From NCBI GenBank assembly GCA_035540495.1, contig DATLGL010000017.1:62001-126000 (forward strand): a DNA stretch of 64,000 bases, given 5' to 3'. Positions 30,517-38,219 of the stretch are shown here, piece after piece. This stretch comes from DASVEG01 sp035540495 (lineage in GTDB: Bacteria > Actinomycetota > Acidimicrobiia > Acidimicrobiales > CADCTF01). The stretch's first letter is position 1. Every line of letters starts with the position of its first letter. Position numbers and translations under genes: made by a program. The notes under the pieces are model-generated. The model saw only the letters and a list, made by a program, of their open reading frames with translations, was not told where the DNA came from and did not search any database.

Positions 30517-31905
30517 GTGAGCTCTACGTCGCAGCTGCCGCTCCGCCTCGTCGGTGACGGCCTTCCCGTTCCGTGCGTCGACGGCACCGAACGCCCCTCC
30601 ATCGGGCTCGACGCCGCGGCGTCGACGCCGGCGCTTCCGTCGGTTGCCGACGCCGTCGCCGAGTTCCTGCCGTGGTACTCGAGCATCCATCGCGGCGCAG
30701 GCTTGAAGTCGCGGCGGGCGACGGCTGCCTACGAGGCCGCTCGCGCGGCCGCACTCCGGTTCGCGGGCCGTGAGGACAGCGACGACGTGGCCATCATCTG
30801 CCGCAACACCACCGAGGCCATCAACCACCTCGCCTACCGGTTGCGCCTGCAGCCCGACGACGTCGTGCTCACGACGGTCGTCGAGCACCACGCCAACCTG
30901 CTGCCGTGGGGGCGCCTGTGCCGGCGCCGCTACGTCGAGTGCGACGATGCAGGGACGTTCTCGGTCGACGACGTGCGCCGAGGGCTCCGCGAGTCGCCCC
31001 GACCCTCGCTGCTCGCGATCACCGGCGCGTCGAACGTCACCGGCTGGCTCCCGGCGATCGACGAGATCATCGAGGTGGCGCACGAGCACGGCGTACCGGT
31101 CCTCGTCGACGCCGCGCAGCTGGCACCTCACCGGCCGCTGCCGCGAACGGCGGACTACCTCGCGTGGAGCGGCCACAAGATGTACGCGCCCTACGGCGCG
31201 GGGGTGCTCATCGGACCCGACCGCGCGTTCCGCGAAGGCGACCCCTTCCTGGCGGGTGGCGGGGCGGTTGATGTGGTCGATCTCGACGAGGTCGTGTGGA
31301 CCGATCCGCCCGAGCGGGAGGAGGCGGGTTCGCCGAACGTCATCGGCGCGGTCGCGCTCGCCGCCGCGATCGACGCGCTGGAGGCGGTCGGGTTCGATGC
31401 GATCGCCGCGCACGAGCACGACCTCGCCGTCCGCCTCCGCACGGGACTCGCGGCGATCGATGGGGTGCGACTGCTCGGGCCGGCGCTCGACGTGCCGACC
31501 CTCGCCGTCGCGTCGTTCGTGGTCGAGGGCGTGCCGCACGCGCTCGTCGCCGCGCGCTTGAGCGCGGAGCACGCCATCGCCACGAGGCACGGCTGCTTCT
31601 GCGCCCACCCGTACCTGCTCCGCTTGCTCGGCCTGTCTTCCATCGAGGTCAACGCGTATCGCGACGCCGTGCTGCGAGGTGACCGCCGGGAGATCCCGGG
31701 AGCCGTGCGAGCGAGCGCGTCGCTCGGTACGACGACCGGCGAGATCGACGCGCTGCTCGATGCGGTGGCCTCCATCGCGGCCGGAAGCACGCCGCCGATC
31801 CGGTACGAGCAGGACGAGGCGACCGGCGACTGGTTCCCCGTGGGAAAGGTCCCGGGATGGACGGAAGAGGACAGACGGGTCGGAGCGTCCTGCGCGCGCG
31901 GGTGA
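30517..31905 (+). CDS. Class V aminotransferase, cysteine desulfurase (SufS/Csd)-like
   Basis: A 462-residue PLP enzyme with GTG start at 30517. The PLP-binding Lys is in YLAWSGHKMYAPYGAGVL. Other landmarks are RNTTEAINHLAYRL, VVEHHANLLPWG, VPVLVDAAQLAPHRP and ASNVTGWLPAI. TRHGCFCAHPYLLRLLG places Cys where the catalytic Cys of group II cysteine desulfurases lies. It could provide sulfur from cysteine, but no suf genes are adjacent. A related PLP-lyase such as a selenocysteine lyase or an isopenicillin epimerase-like enzyme remains possible. The C-terminus runs past the usual length (ETGDWFPVGKVPGWT-like end). Confidence 0.85.
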   Translation: MSSTSQLPLRLVGDGLPVPCVDGTERPSIGLDAAASTPALPSVADAVAEFLPWYSSIHRGAGLKSRRATAAYEAARAAALRFAGREDSDDVAIICRNTTEAINHLAYRLRLQPDDVVLTTVVEHHANLLPWGRLCRRRYVECDDAGTFSVDDVRRGLRESPRPSLLAITGASNVTGWLPAIDEIIEVAHEHGVPVLVDAAQLAPHRPLPRTADYLAWSGHKMYAPYGAGVLIGPDRAFREGDPFLAGGGAVDVVDLDEVVWTDPPEREEAGSPNVIGAVALAAAIDALEAVGFDAIAAHEHDLAVRLRTGLAAIDGVRLLGPALDVPTLAVASFVVEGVPHALVAARLSAEHAIATRHGCFCAHPYLLRLLGLSSIEVNAYRDAVLRGDRREIPGAVRASASLGTTTGEIDALLDAVASIAAGSTPPIRYEQDEATGDWFPVGKVPGWTEEDRRVGASCARG

Positions 31906-31975
31906 TCCCGGTCACAGGCGGCCGCCGATCCCTGCGGTCCTCTCGTGGGACTACGCCCACGAGAACCAGAAGCTC

Positions 31976-32770
31976 ATGCGCCTGTACGACAAGGCGAAGC
32001 GGGCGCAGTGGAACGCAGCCGCCGACATCGACTGGAGCATCGACGTCGACCCGCTGCGGGTGAAGGACGACCGCATCGGCATGCTCCGCTACGAGCCGGA
32101 TTCGCCGTTCGCACGGTTGAGCGAGCGCGAGCTCGCGCAGCTCACCTTCGAGTCACAGGCATGGACGGTCTCGCAGTTCCTCCACGGCGAGCAGGGCGCG
32201 CTGCTTGCGACGGCCAAGATCGTCGACACCGTTCCCGACAACGACGCGAAGCTCTACGCGGCGACCCAGGTGATGGACGAAGCTCGCCACGTCGAGGTCT
32301 ACGACCGGTACCTGCACGAGAAGCTGGGCCGGTCGTATCCAATCAACCTCTACCTCGAGGCGCTGCTGCGCGACCTGCTCGCCGACCCCCGCTGGGACAT
32401 GACGTACCTCGGCATGCAGATCATGGTCGAGAGCCTCGCTCTGACTTCGTTCGGCATCGCTTCCCTCGAGGGGCTGTACGACGACATGCCAGAGGCGGAA
32501 CGCCGCGACCGCGAGGAGTTCGTGTGCGAGGCGGCTGCGCTCATGCGAGACCGCTTCCTGCAGCGCGAGGTGTGGGACTACTTCGGACTTCCGGTCGAGG
32601 AGTGCGAGACGTACGTGCGCGAGCACGATCTGCAGAAGGCGTTCCGCACCGTGCTGTTCTCGAAGGTCGTGCCGAACGTCAAGCGGATCGGCCTGCTCAC
32701 GCCGTACGTGCGGGAGAGGTTCGAGCAACTCGACATCCTCCAGTACGAGCACGCGGAGGCGTCGGCCTGA
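31976..32770 (+). CDS. Ferritin-like diiron-type protein (start uncertain)
   Basis: At least 264 residues from ATG 31976. Conserved-looking sequence continues upstream in the same frame (PAVLSWDYAHENQK, before LMRLYDKAKRAQWNA). No ATG, GTG or TTG exists in that frame until ATG 31760, which is 145 bases inside the preceding gene. The ferritin-like core has SQAWTVSQFLHGEQGAL, then ATQVMDEARHVEVYDRYL (ExxH metal motif), then IMVESLALTSFGIASLEGL and EAAALMRDRFLQREV (further Glu ligands). Such proteins bind two irons and may act as oxygenases or oxidases (AurF-like); substrate unknown. A rare start codon, an overlap, or a base error upstream could explain the missing start. Confidence 0.8.
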   Translation: MRLYDKAKRAQWNAAADIDWSIDVDPLRVKDDRIGMLRYEPDSPFARLSERELAQLTFESQAWTVSQFLHGEQGALLATAKIVDTVPDNDAKLYAATQVMDEARHVEVYDRYLHEKLGRSYPINLYLEALLRDLLADPRWDMTYLGMQIMVESLALTSFGIASLEGLYDDMPEAERRDREEFVCEAAALMRDRFLQREVWDYFGLPVEECETYVREHDLQKAFRTVLFSKVVPNVKRIGLLTPYVRERFEQLDILQYEHAEASA

Positions 32771-32776
32771 GGGCCC

Positions 32777-34285
32777 TCAGCGCAGGAGCGCCTGGACGCT
32801 CGTGATGGTGTCGGCTTCGTCCGGCCCCTTGTCGTCGCGGTATCGCTTGACGCGCGCGAACCGGAGCGCGACGCCGCCCGCATACCGGGTCGACCGCTGC
32901 ACGCCGTCGATCGCGATCTCGACGACCTGCTCGGGCCGGACGAAGACGACGTTGCTCTCCCTCCTCGCCTCGAGATCGAGGAACCGCTGCGTCTGCCACG
33001 TGAGGGTCTTGTCGGTCAGTCCCTTGAACGTCTTGCCCACCATCACGAACTCGCCGGGACGTTCGGGATCGCGAGCGCCGAGGTGCAGGTTCGAGAGCCA
33101 CCCCTGACGGCGGCCGTAGCCCCACTCGGCGCCGAGCACCACGAGGTCGAGCGTGATGACCGGCTTGATCTTCCGCCATGCCGCGCCTCGACGCCCCGCT
33201 TCGTAGGTCGACGACGCGCCCTTCACCATGACCCCCTCGTGTCCTTGACCGACGGCGTCGTCGAGGAAGGCCTGGGCGACCTCCGGATCGTCGGTGAGCA
33301 CGGCGGGGATCCGCCACGGGCCGGTTACGTCGTCGAGGACGCGTGCCCGCTCCGTGAGCGGCGCGTCGAGGAGGTCGTCACCGTCCACGTGGAGGACGTC
33401 GAAGAACCGGACGACGAGCCCGCTCCCGCTGCCGTCCTTGCGGGAGAAGCGGCTCATCGCGTCCTGGAACACCTCGGGTCGGTCGTCGTCGTGGACGCCG
33501 AGGACCTCGCCGTCGAGCACCAGTCGCTCGGCGGGAAGCGACCGCACGATGTCGACGACGCCCCCGAGGCGGTCGGTGACGTCGTTGAGGTTCCGGGTGA
33601 ACAAGCGAACTTCGTCGCGGTGACGGTGGGCCTGGATGCGGGCACCGTCGAGCTTCCATTCGACGGACGAGAGCCCCAGCGCGTCGATCGCCTCGCGCAC
33701 GTCTGCCGCGGTCGACGCGAGCATCGGCTGCACGGGCCGAAGCACCTCGAGGCCGATCCGATCGAGCGCTTCGCGTCCCTCTTCGACGGCGAGGGACGCA
33801 ACCCGGCAGAGGTCGCCGGCGAGCATGGCCGCTCGACGCACGCTCGCCAGTGGGACGTCTGCAGCCTTGGCGATGGCGTCGGTCATGACGCCGGCCAGGG
33901 CGCCCTGTCGAAGCTCGCCCGTCAGGAGCCGGCGGATGAAGTCACCCTCGGCCGCGGTGGCGCGAGAGAGCAGGTCGGTGAGGAGCTGCTGGCGGGCGGC
34001 TTGCGAGCCTGGTCCGGCGAGCACCTGCAGGCGATCGATCATCTCGTCGAGCTCGAGCACGCTGATCGACGGCTCGGACGCCGGCGGAGGAGAGAGCGAG
34101 TACAGGGTGCGGTAGCCGACACCGACGCGTCCCTGTCGAGGCTCACCGCTCAGGTACGCGACGGCCGGCGCGATCTCATCCGGCGCGAGCGCTCGCAGCG
34201 TCTCGGCCAACGCGGCGATCTTCTGCGTGCGTGCGCGAGTCGACGCGACGCGTTCTGACGTCGCGACGATGTCGGCCAGCAGCAC
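32777..34285 (-). CDS. ATP-dependent DNA ligase, LigB-type
   Basis: A 502-residue ligase. An N-terminal helical DNA-binding domain (about 1-185) has YLSGEPRQGRVGVGYRTL and LTGELRQGAL. The nucleotidyl-transferase domain has the adenylated Lys in SVEWKLDGARIQAHRH near residue 213, then VLDGEVLG, VVRFFDVLHVDG, EGVMVKG and AAWRKIKP. The C-terminal OB domain ends FARVKRYRDDKGPDEAD. Length and layout match LigB of mycobacteria rather than the LigD or LigC type. It joins nicked DNA and may serve in repair with the LigD-like polymerase. GTG 34285 is the assumed start; GGGGAG is just upstream but closer than usual. An 18-bp inverted repeat precedes it. Confidence 0.95.
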   Translation of the reverse strand: MLLADIVATSERVASTRARTQKIAALAETLRALAPDEIAPAVAYLSGEPRQGRVGVGYRTLYSLSPPPASEPSISVLELDEMIDRLQVLAGPGSQAARQQLLTDLLSRATAAEGDFIRRLLTGELRQGALAGVMTDAIAKAADVPLASVRRAAMLAGDLCRVASLAVEEGREALDRIGLEVLRPVQPMLASTAADVREAIDALGLSSVEWKLDGARIQAHRHRDEVRLFTRNLNDVTDRLGGVVDIVRSLPAERLVLDGEVLGVHDDDRPEVFQDAMSRFSRKDGSGSGLVVRFFDVLHVDGDDLLDAPLTERARVLDDVTGPWRIPAVLTDDPEVAQAFLDDAVGQGHEGVMVKGASSTYEAGRRGAAWRKIKPVITLDLVVLGAEWGYGRRQGWLSNLHLGARDPERPGEFVMVGKTFKGLTDKTLTWQTQRFLDLEARRESNVVFVRPEQVVEIAIDGVQRSTRYAGGVALRFARVKRYRDDKGPDEADTITSVQALLR

Positions 34286-34297
34286 CTCCCCATCTTG

Positions 34298-34344
34298 TTC
34301 TGTGAGCAGTTGTTCGACGTCACGCCGAACAACTGCTCACAGAA
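34298..34344. repeat. Perfect inverted repeat, 18-bp arms, upstream of the ligase gene
   Basis: Arm TTCTGTGAGCAGTTGTTC (34298-34315) is the exact reverse complement of 34327-34344, with an 11-base spacer. It lies in the 80-base gap after the coiled-coil gene (stop at 34366) and 12 bases before the ligase start, both on the minus strand. There is no T run on either side. It may be a tail-less terminator for the upstream gene pair, an operator, or an mRNA hairpin in front of the ligase. Confidence 0.8.
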
Positions 34345-34365
34345 GCCGGGGTGGGGGCGCAGGGG

Positions 34366-34983
34366 CTACTTGGACTTGCGGGCGGCCTTGACCTTGGTGG
34401 CCGCGTCTTCGAGGCGGAGGGCCTCGGACTCGGTCGTCAGTGCGACCTCTTCCTGCGCGAGCGCCTGCTCCTCCACCTCGAGTTGCTCGAGGCGTTCGTC
34501 GCGCTCCTTGCGAGCGATCCGCTCCTCCTGCAGCTGAGCGGCCTTGCGGGCGTTGGCCTTCTTGCGGGCCTTCTCCTGCTCGACCTTCCGCGCCTGCTCC
34601 TGATGGCGCTGCTCGGCCTCGCGCTCGCGCTGCTCGGCCCGCTGCTCGGCCGTGAGCTCGATCTTCTCTGCCTGCTGGCGCTTGGCGTCGAAGCGCGCCT
34701 CGGCCTCCTCCGTCACCCGCTCGGCCTCGAGCTTCAAGCGCAGGGCGCGGGTGCGCTCGTCCGCGGCCAGCCGGGTGCGACGTCCACGCTCGACCAGCGC
34801 GTCGTCCCGGAGGGCCTCGCCGATGCGCTCCCGCAGCGTTCCCGTCAGCGTGTCGAACGGGATCGTCGGGTTGAAGGTCTCCAGGCCGCGCTTCTCCGCG
34901 ACCGTCTCGGCGACCTTGACCGGGATGCGCACCGTGTCGAGGTAGCGCTCGATCAACGTGCCCGGGATCGTTCGTACTCCCAT
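34366..34983 (-). CDS. Coiled-coil protein with conserved N-terminal segment, function unknown
   Basis: A 205-residue protein. Residues 1-55 are ordered-looking (MGVRTIPGTLIERYLDTVR, then VAETVAEKRGLETFNPTIPF). The rest, from about residue 60 on, is a long Glu/Arg/Lys/Ala-rich helix expected to form coiled coil (for example AEQREREAEQRHQEQARKVE). ATG 34983 shares its A with the TGA of the upstream gene (TGATG); GTG 34986 is also possible. The upstream partner has the same composition, so they may pair. No membrane segment and no enzyme motif. A scaffold or stress-protection role is only a guess. Confidence 0.8.
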   Translation of the reverse strand: MGVRTIPGTLIERYLDTVRIPVKVAETVAEKRGLETFNPTIPFDTLTGTLRERIGEALRDDALVERGRRTRLAADERTRALRLKLEAERVTEEAEARFDAKRQQAEKIELTAEQRAEQREREAEQRHQEQARKVEQEKARKKANARKAAQLQEERIARKERDERLEQLEVEEQALAQEEVALTTESEALRLEDAATKVKAARKSK

Positions 34984-35489
34984 CACACACCTTCCTCAGG
35001 GTTCAGAGCCTCGGCCCGCTGCTCCGCGTTGGCGGCAGCGGCACGGAGTTCGGCGGCTTCTCCGGCGAGCGCGGCGCGCTCACGGGCGGCGGCGTCGCGC
35101 TGCGCATCGGCGGCGCGCTCGCCTGCTTCCTTGGCCTGTTCGGCCCGGGCTTCCTCCTCGAGGCGCTGGCGGGCGAGCGCGGCCTTGCGTTCCTGCTCTT
35201 CGCGCTCGATCTGACGCTCGCGCTGCTCCTCGGCCCGCTCGGCCCGAAGGCGCTCCGCCTCGATCTCGTTCTCGCGACGCTTCTCCTGGAGCTCGGCCTC
35301 GGCCCGCTCCTGCTCGGCCCGCGCCTCTCGAGCGGCTGCCTCGCGCTCGGCGTCGACGGCAGCCTCCTGGAGGTTGCCTTCGCGCTGGAGGTCGTCGTTG
35401 CCCGCCACGGCTCCGGCGACCTGCTTGACCTTGCCGATCAGCTTGCCCGCCGTGCCGGTGGCGACGTGTTCGTCTCCGGTATCTGTCAT
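34983..35489 (-). CDS. CsbD-like protein fused to a coiled coil
   Basis: A 168-residue protein. Residues about 12-45 (TAGKLIGKVKQVAGAVAGND, then DLQREGNLQEAA) match the CsbD family, small stress-induced proteins. From residue 46 to about 165 it is a charged Ala/Glu/Arg helix expected to be coiled coil. Normal CsbD proteins are about 60-70 residues, so the helical part is an addition. It is cotranscribed with the next coiled-coil gene (stop-start overlap). Starts at ATG 35489. A general-stress role is likely from CsbD; the mechanism is unknown. Confidence 0.82.
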   Translation of the reverse strand: MTDTGDEHVATGTAGKLIGKVKQVAGAVAGNDDLQREGNLQEAAVDAEREAAAREARAEQERAEAELQEKRRENEIEAERLRAERAEEQRERQIEREEQERKAALARQRLEEEARAEQAKEAGERAADAQRDAAARERAALAGEAAELRAAAANAEQRAEALNPEEGV

Positions 35490-35562
35490 GCAAACTCCAG
35501 TTCCCACTGATCGGCGATCAGCAAACTGTGACCTCGGCCACGGCAGTGGGTACGGGTCGGGC

Positions 35563-35739
35563 GTGCCCGAGAACGAGATCATCGGTGACCCGGAAGCCGG
35601 GGAGGCCACAGCCGACTACGTCGATCCCGAAGGGGACGATCCGGAAGCCATCCCCGATCCGATGCCCGACGACCTGGCGGCCGAACCCGAGCCCGGTGAG
35701 GTCGTCGGCGACATGGAGGGCGAAGCGCCGACAGGCTGA
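35563..35739 (+). CDS. Small acidic protein, unknown
   Basis: A 58-residue, Asp/Glu/Pro-rich protein starting at GTG 35563 (ENEIIGDPEAGEATADYVDP, ending MEGEAPTG). It has no hydrophobic segment and no Cys. A TACGGGT stretch lies 6 bases upstream. It is divergent from the CsbD-like gene and 18 bases before the PLP-lyase gene. The composition suggests an intrinsically disordered protein. It could be a chance reading frame, but the biased, non-random composition argues for a gene. Confidence 0.5.
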   Translation: MPENEIIGDPEAGEATADYVDPEGDDPEAIPDPMPDDLAAEPEPGEVVGDMEGEAPTG

Positions 35740-35743
35740 CGCC

Positions 35744-35749
35744 TAGATT
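35744..35749 (+). promoter_or_regulatory. TAGATT -10 box for the PLP-lyase operon
   Basis: TAGATT lies 8 bases before ATG 35758 with no ribosome site. It is probably the promoter of the coupled three-gene lyase / amidohydrolase / amidase unit. Confidence 0.55.
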
Positions 35750-35757
35750 CCGCCGCC

Positions 35758-37011
35758 ATGGGTCTCCCCGAGCAGGGCCTCGACAAAGACGCGATCCTCG
35801 CCGAGCTCGACAGCAAACGGACCAACGACGCCCGATGGCAGGAAGGGCGGACGTTCGGGATGGTCTACGACGGCGGCCCGAGCGTGCACGAGGTCGCCGA
35901 GGCCGTCGCCCTCATGTTCCTCCACGACAACGCGCTGAACACGATGGCGTTCCCGAGCCTGGGGCAGATCCAGTCGGAGGTGGTCGGTGCGACGGCCGAG
36001 CTCCTTCACGGTCCCGAGACCGCCAGCGGCTTCATGACCTCTGGCGGTACCGAGAGCATCCTCATGGCGGTCAAGGCCGCGCGCGAGCGGGGCAGGGCGG
36101 AGAAGAACATCACCGCGCCGGAGATGGTCGTCGCCGAGAGCGCCCACGCCGCGTTCCACAAGGGCGGCTACTACTTCGGGATCAAGGTCAACAAGATCAA
36201 GGTCCGCGACGACTACCGGGCCGACGTCGACGCCATGGCCGCCGCGATCAACGACAACACGGTGCTGGTCGTCGGCAGCGCTCCCCAGTATCCCCAGGGA
36301 GTGGTCGATCCCATCCCTGAGCTGGCGGCCCTCGCGGCCGAGCGCGACATCAACTTCCACACCGACGCGTGCATGGGCGGCTTCGTCCTGCCGTTCATGG
36401 AGATGCTCGGTTACGAGGTGCCGCCGTGGGACTTCCGGGTCGAGGGCGTCACCAGCATCAGCGCCGACATCCACAAGCTCGGCTACGCCCCCAAGGGCGC
36501 GTCGGTGATCCTCCACCGGAACAAGGAGCTGCGGCGCTACCAGACGTTCGTGTTCGACGACTGGCTCGGCGGGTTCTACGCATCGCCGAACATGCAGGGC
36601 ACCCGGCCGGCGCTTCCGATGGCAACGGCGTGGGCGGTGATGCACCACCTCGGCCTCGAGGGCTACAAGCGCCTGACGAAGACGACGATCGAGACGCGCA
36701 TCCGGATGGTCGAGGGCATCCGCGCCGTCGAAGGGCTTGCCGTGCTCGGGGAACCCGAGGCGCAGCTCGTCGCAATGACCTCCGCGCCTGGCTACGAAGA
36801 CCGCGTCGACGTTTTCGCTCTCGGCGACGCGCTGCTCAGGCGTGGTTGGTTCCACGACCGGCAGAAGCCGCCCGACACGCTGCACTCCACGGTGAGTGCG
36901 GGCAACGCGCCGGTGATCGAGGAGTACTTGAACGACCTCGCCCAGTGCGTCGAAGAGGTGGCGGGCATCCGCAAGGACGACCGCTCGACGAACTACGCGA
37001 CGCTCGAGTGA
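35758..37011 (+). CDS. PLP-dependent decarboxylase/aldolase, sphingosine-1-phosphate-lyase-like
   Basis: A 417-residue group II PLP enzyme. Landmarks: ARWQEGRTFGMVYDGG near the start, then HDNALNTMAFPSLGQIQSEV, GFMTSGGTESILMAVKAAR, ESAHAAFHKGGYYFGI, DACMGGFVLPFME, and the PLP Lys in SISADIHKLGYAPKGASV. The layout, with GRTFGMVY and the short C-terminus, is closer to sphingosine-1-phosphate lyase than to glutamate decarboxylase. In bacteria lacking sphingolipids such proteins may cleave other amino-alcohol phosphates or decarboxylate amino acids; substrate not shown. It overlaps the next gene (GTGA), which is a peptidase-like amidohydrolase. Start ATG 35758 has a -10 box upstream. Cytoplasmic. 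Confidence 0.85.
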   Translation: MGLPEQGLDKDAILAELDSKRTNDARWQEGRTFGMVYDGGPSVHEVAEAVALMFLHDNALNTMAFPSLGQIQSEVVGATAELLHGPETASGFMTSGGTESILMAVKAARERGRAEKNITAPEMVVAESAHAAFHKGGYYFGIKVNKIKVRDDYRADVDAMAAAINDNTVLVVGSAPQYPQGVVDPIPELAALAAERDINFHTDACMGGFVLPFMEMLGYEVPPWDFRVEGVTSISADIHKLGYAPKGASVILHRNKELRRYQTFVFDDWLGGFYASPNMQGTRPALPMATAWAVMHHLGLEGYKRLTKTTIETRIRMVEGIRAVEGLAVLGEPEAQLVAMTSAPGYEDRVDVFALGDALLRRGWFHDRQKPPDTLHSTVSAGNAPVIEEYLNDLAQCVEEVAGIRKDDRSTNYATLE

Positions 37012-38219
37012 GCACGACCACGTCACCGGCTGCTCGCGCCGCCGCGTTGAAGGCTCGAGTCGTCGACGTCGTCGACCGCATCACCCCTGAGCTGCTGGCG
37101 GCATCGCGCGAGATCCACGCGAATCCGGAGCTCGGGTACGAGGAGCACTTCGCGTCAGCCCGCCTCGCCGGGCTCCTGAGGGACCACGGGCTCGACGTCG
37201 AGCACCCGGCGTACGACCTGCCGACCGCGTTCGCGGCGCGAGGCGGCGATCCAGCAAGTGACGCGCCGCTGCTCGTCGTGTGCTGCGAGTACGACGCGCT
37301 GCCCGGCATCGGTCACGGCTGCGGGCACAACGTCATCGGCACCGCTGGCGTCGGCGCAGGGATCGCACTTGCCTCGGTGGCAGCGGAGGCCGGCGGGCGG
37401 GTGCTCGTGCTCGGGACGCCTGCAGAGGAGCGCAATGGCGGCGGCAAGATCCGCCTGCTCGAACGCGGCGCCTTCGCCGGCGCAGCGATGGCGATGATGA
37501 TCCATCCCGAGCCGGGCAACGTCGAGCGGGCGCCGTACCTCGCGGCCGACGACCTCGAGGTGGTGTTCCACGGGAAGGCCGCCCATGCCAGCTCGCAGCC
37601 GCACAAGGGCGTCAACGCCCTCGACGCGCTCGTGCTCGGCTACATGTCGCTCGCCACGCTGCGCCAGTACCTGCGCCCGGACGAGAAGGTCCACGGCATC
37701 ATCACCGACGGCGGTCAGGCGGAGAACATCGTGCCGGTGCGCGCGGCAGCGAGGTTCAAGGTCCGGGCGAAGACGGAGGAACGGCTGGAGAAGCTCAAGG
37801 TTCGGGTGCTCGCCTGCTTCGAGGGCGCAGCGACGCAGACGGGAGCGCGGCTCGAGGCGACGTATCACGGCGGCTACAGCGACGGGCGGTGGAACCACGC
37901 GCTCGCGAGTGCCTTTCGGCGCAACGGCGAAGCGCTGGGCCGTCGCTTCGTCGAGCCCGAGCTGATCCCCGACAACGTCGCGGGGAGCACCGACATGGGC
38001 AACGTGAGCAAGGCGCTGCCGGCGATCCACCCCGTCATCCAGATGTGTCCGCTCGGCGTTGCAGGCCACAGCGAGGAGATGGCGCAGTGGGCTGCGTCCG
38101 AGAAGGCCGACGCCGCGGTGGTCGACGGTGCGAAGGCGCTCGCGATGACCGGCGTCGACGTGTGGACCGACCCGGATCTTCTCGCCGCCGCGTGGCGCGA
38201 GTTCGAAGGAGATCGATGA
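37008..38219 (+). CDS. M20-family amidohydrolase (AbgB/IAA-amino acid hydrolase-like)
   Basis: A 403-residue M20D metallohydrolase starting at GTG 37008 (GTGA overlap). The metal and catalytic motifs are present: HANPELGYEEHFAS, VCCEYDALPGIGHGCGHNVI, GTPAEERNGGGK with the general-base Glu pair, MMIHPEPGN, the dimerisation-domain HGKAAHASSQPHKG, and HSEEM near the C-terminus. The family cleaves N-acyl amino acids, for example p-aminobenzoyl-glutamate or indole-acetyl amino acids. It lies between a PLP lyase and an amidase, both coupled by overlap, so the three probably act in one catabolic route on an amide-linked amine. The substrate is unknown. Confidence 0.9.
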   Translation: MSTTTSPAARAAALKARVVDVVDRITPELLAASREIHANPELGYEEHFASARLAGLLRDHGLDVEHPAYDLPTAFAARGGDPASDAPLLVVCCEYDALPGIGHGCGHNVIGTAGVGAGIALASVAAEAGGRVLVLGTPAEERNGGGKIRLLERGAFAGAAMAMMIHPEPGNVERAPYLAADDLEVVFHGKAAHASSQPHKGVNALDALVLGYMSLATLRQYLRPDEKVHGIITDGGQAENIVPVRAAARFKVRAKTEERLEKLKVRVLACFEGAATQTGARLEATYHGGYSDGRWNHALASAFRRNGEALGRRFVEPELIPDNVAGSTDMGNVSKALPAIHPVIQMCPLGVAGHSEEMAQWAASEKADAAVVDGAKALAMTGVDVWTDPDLLAAAWREFEGDR

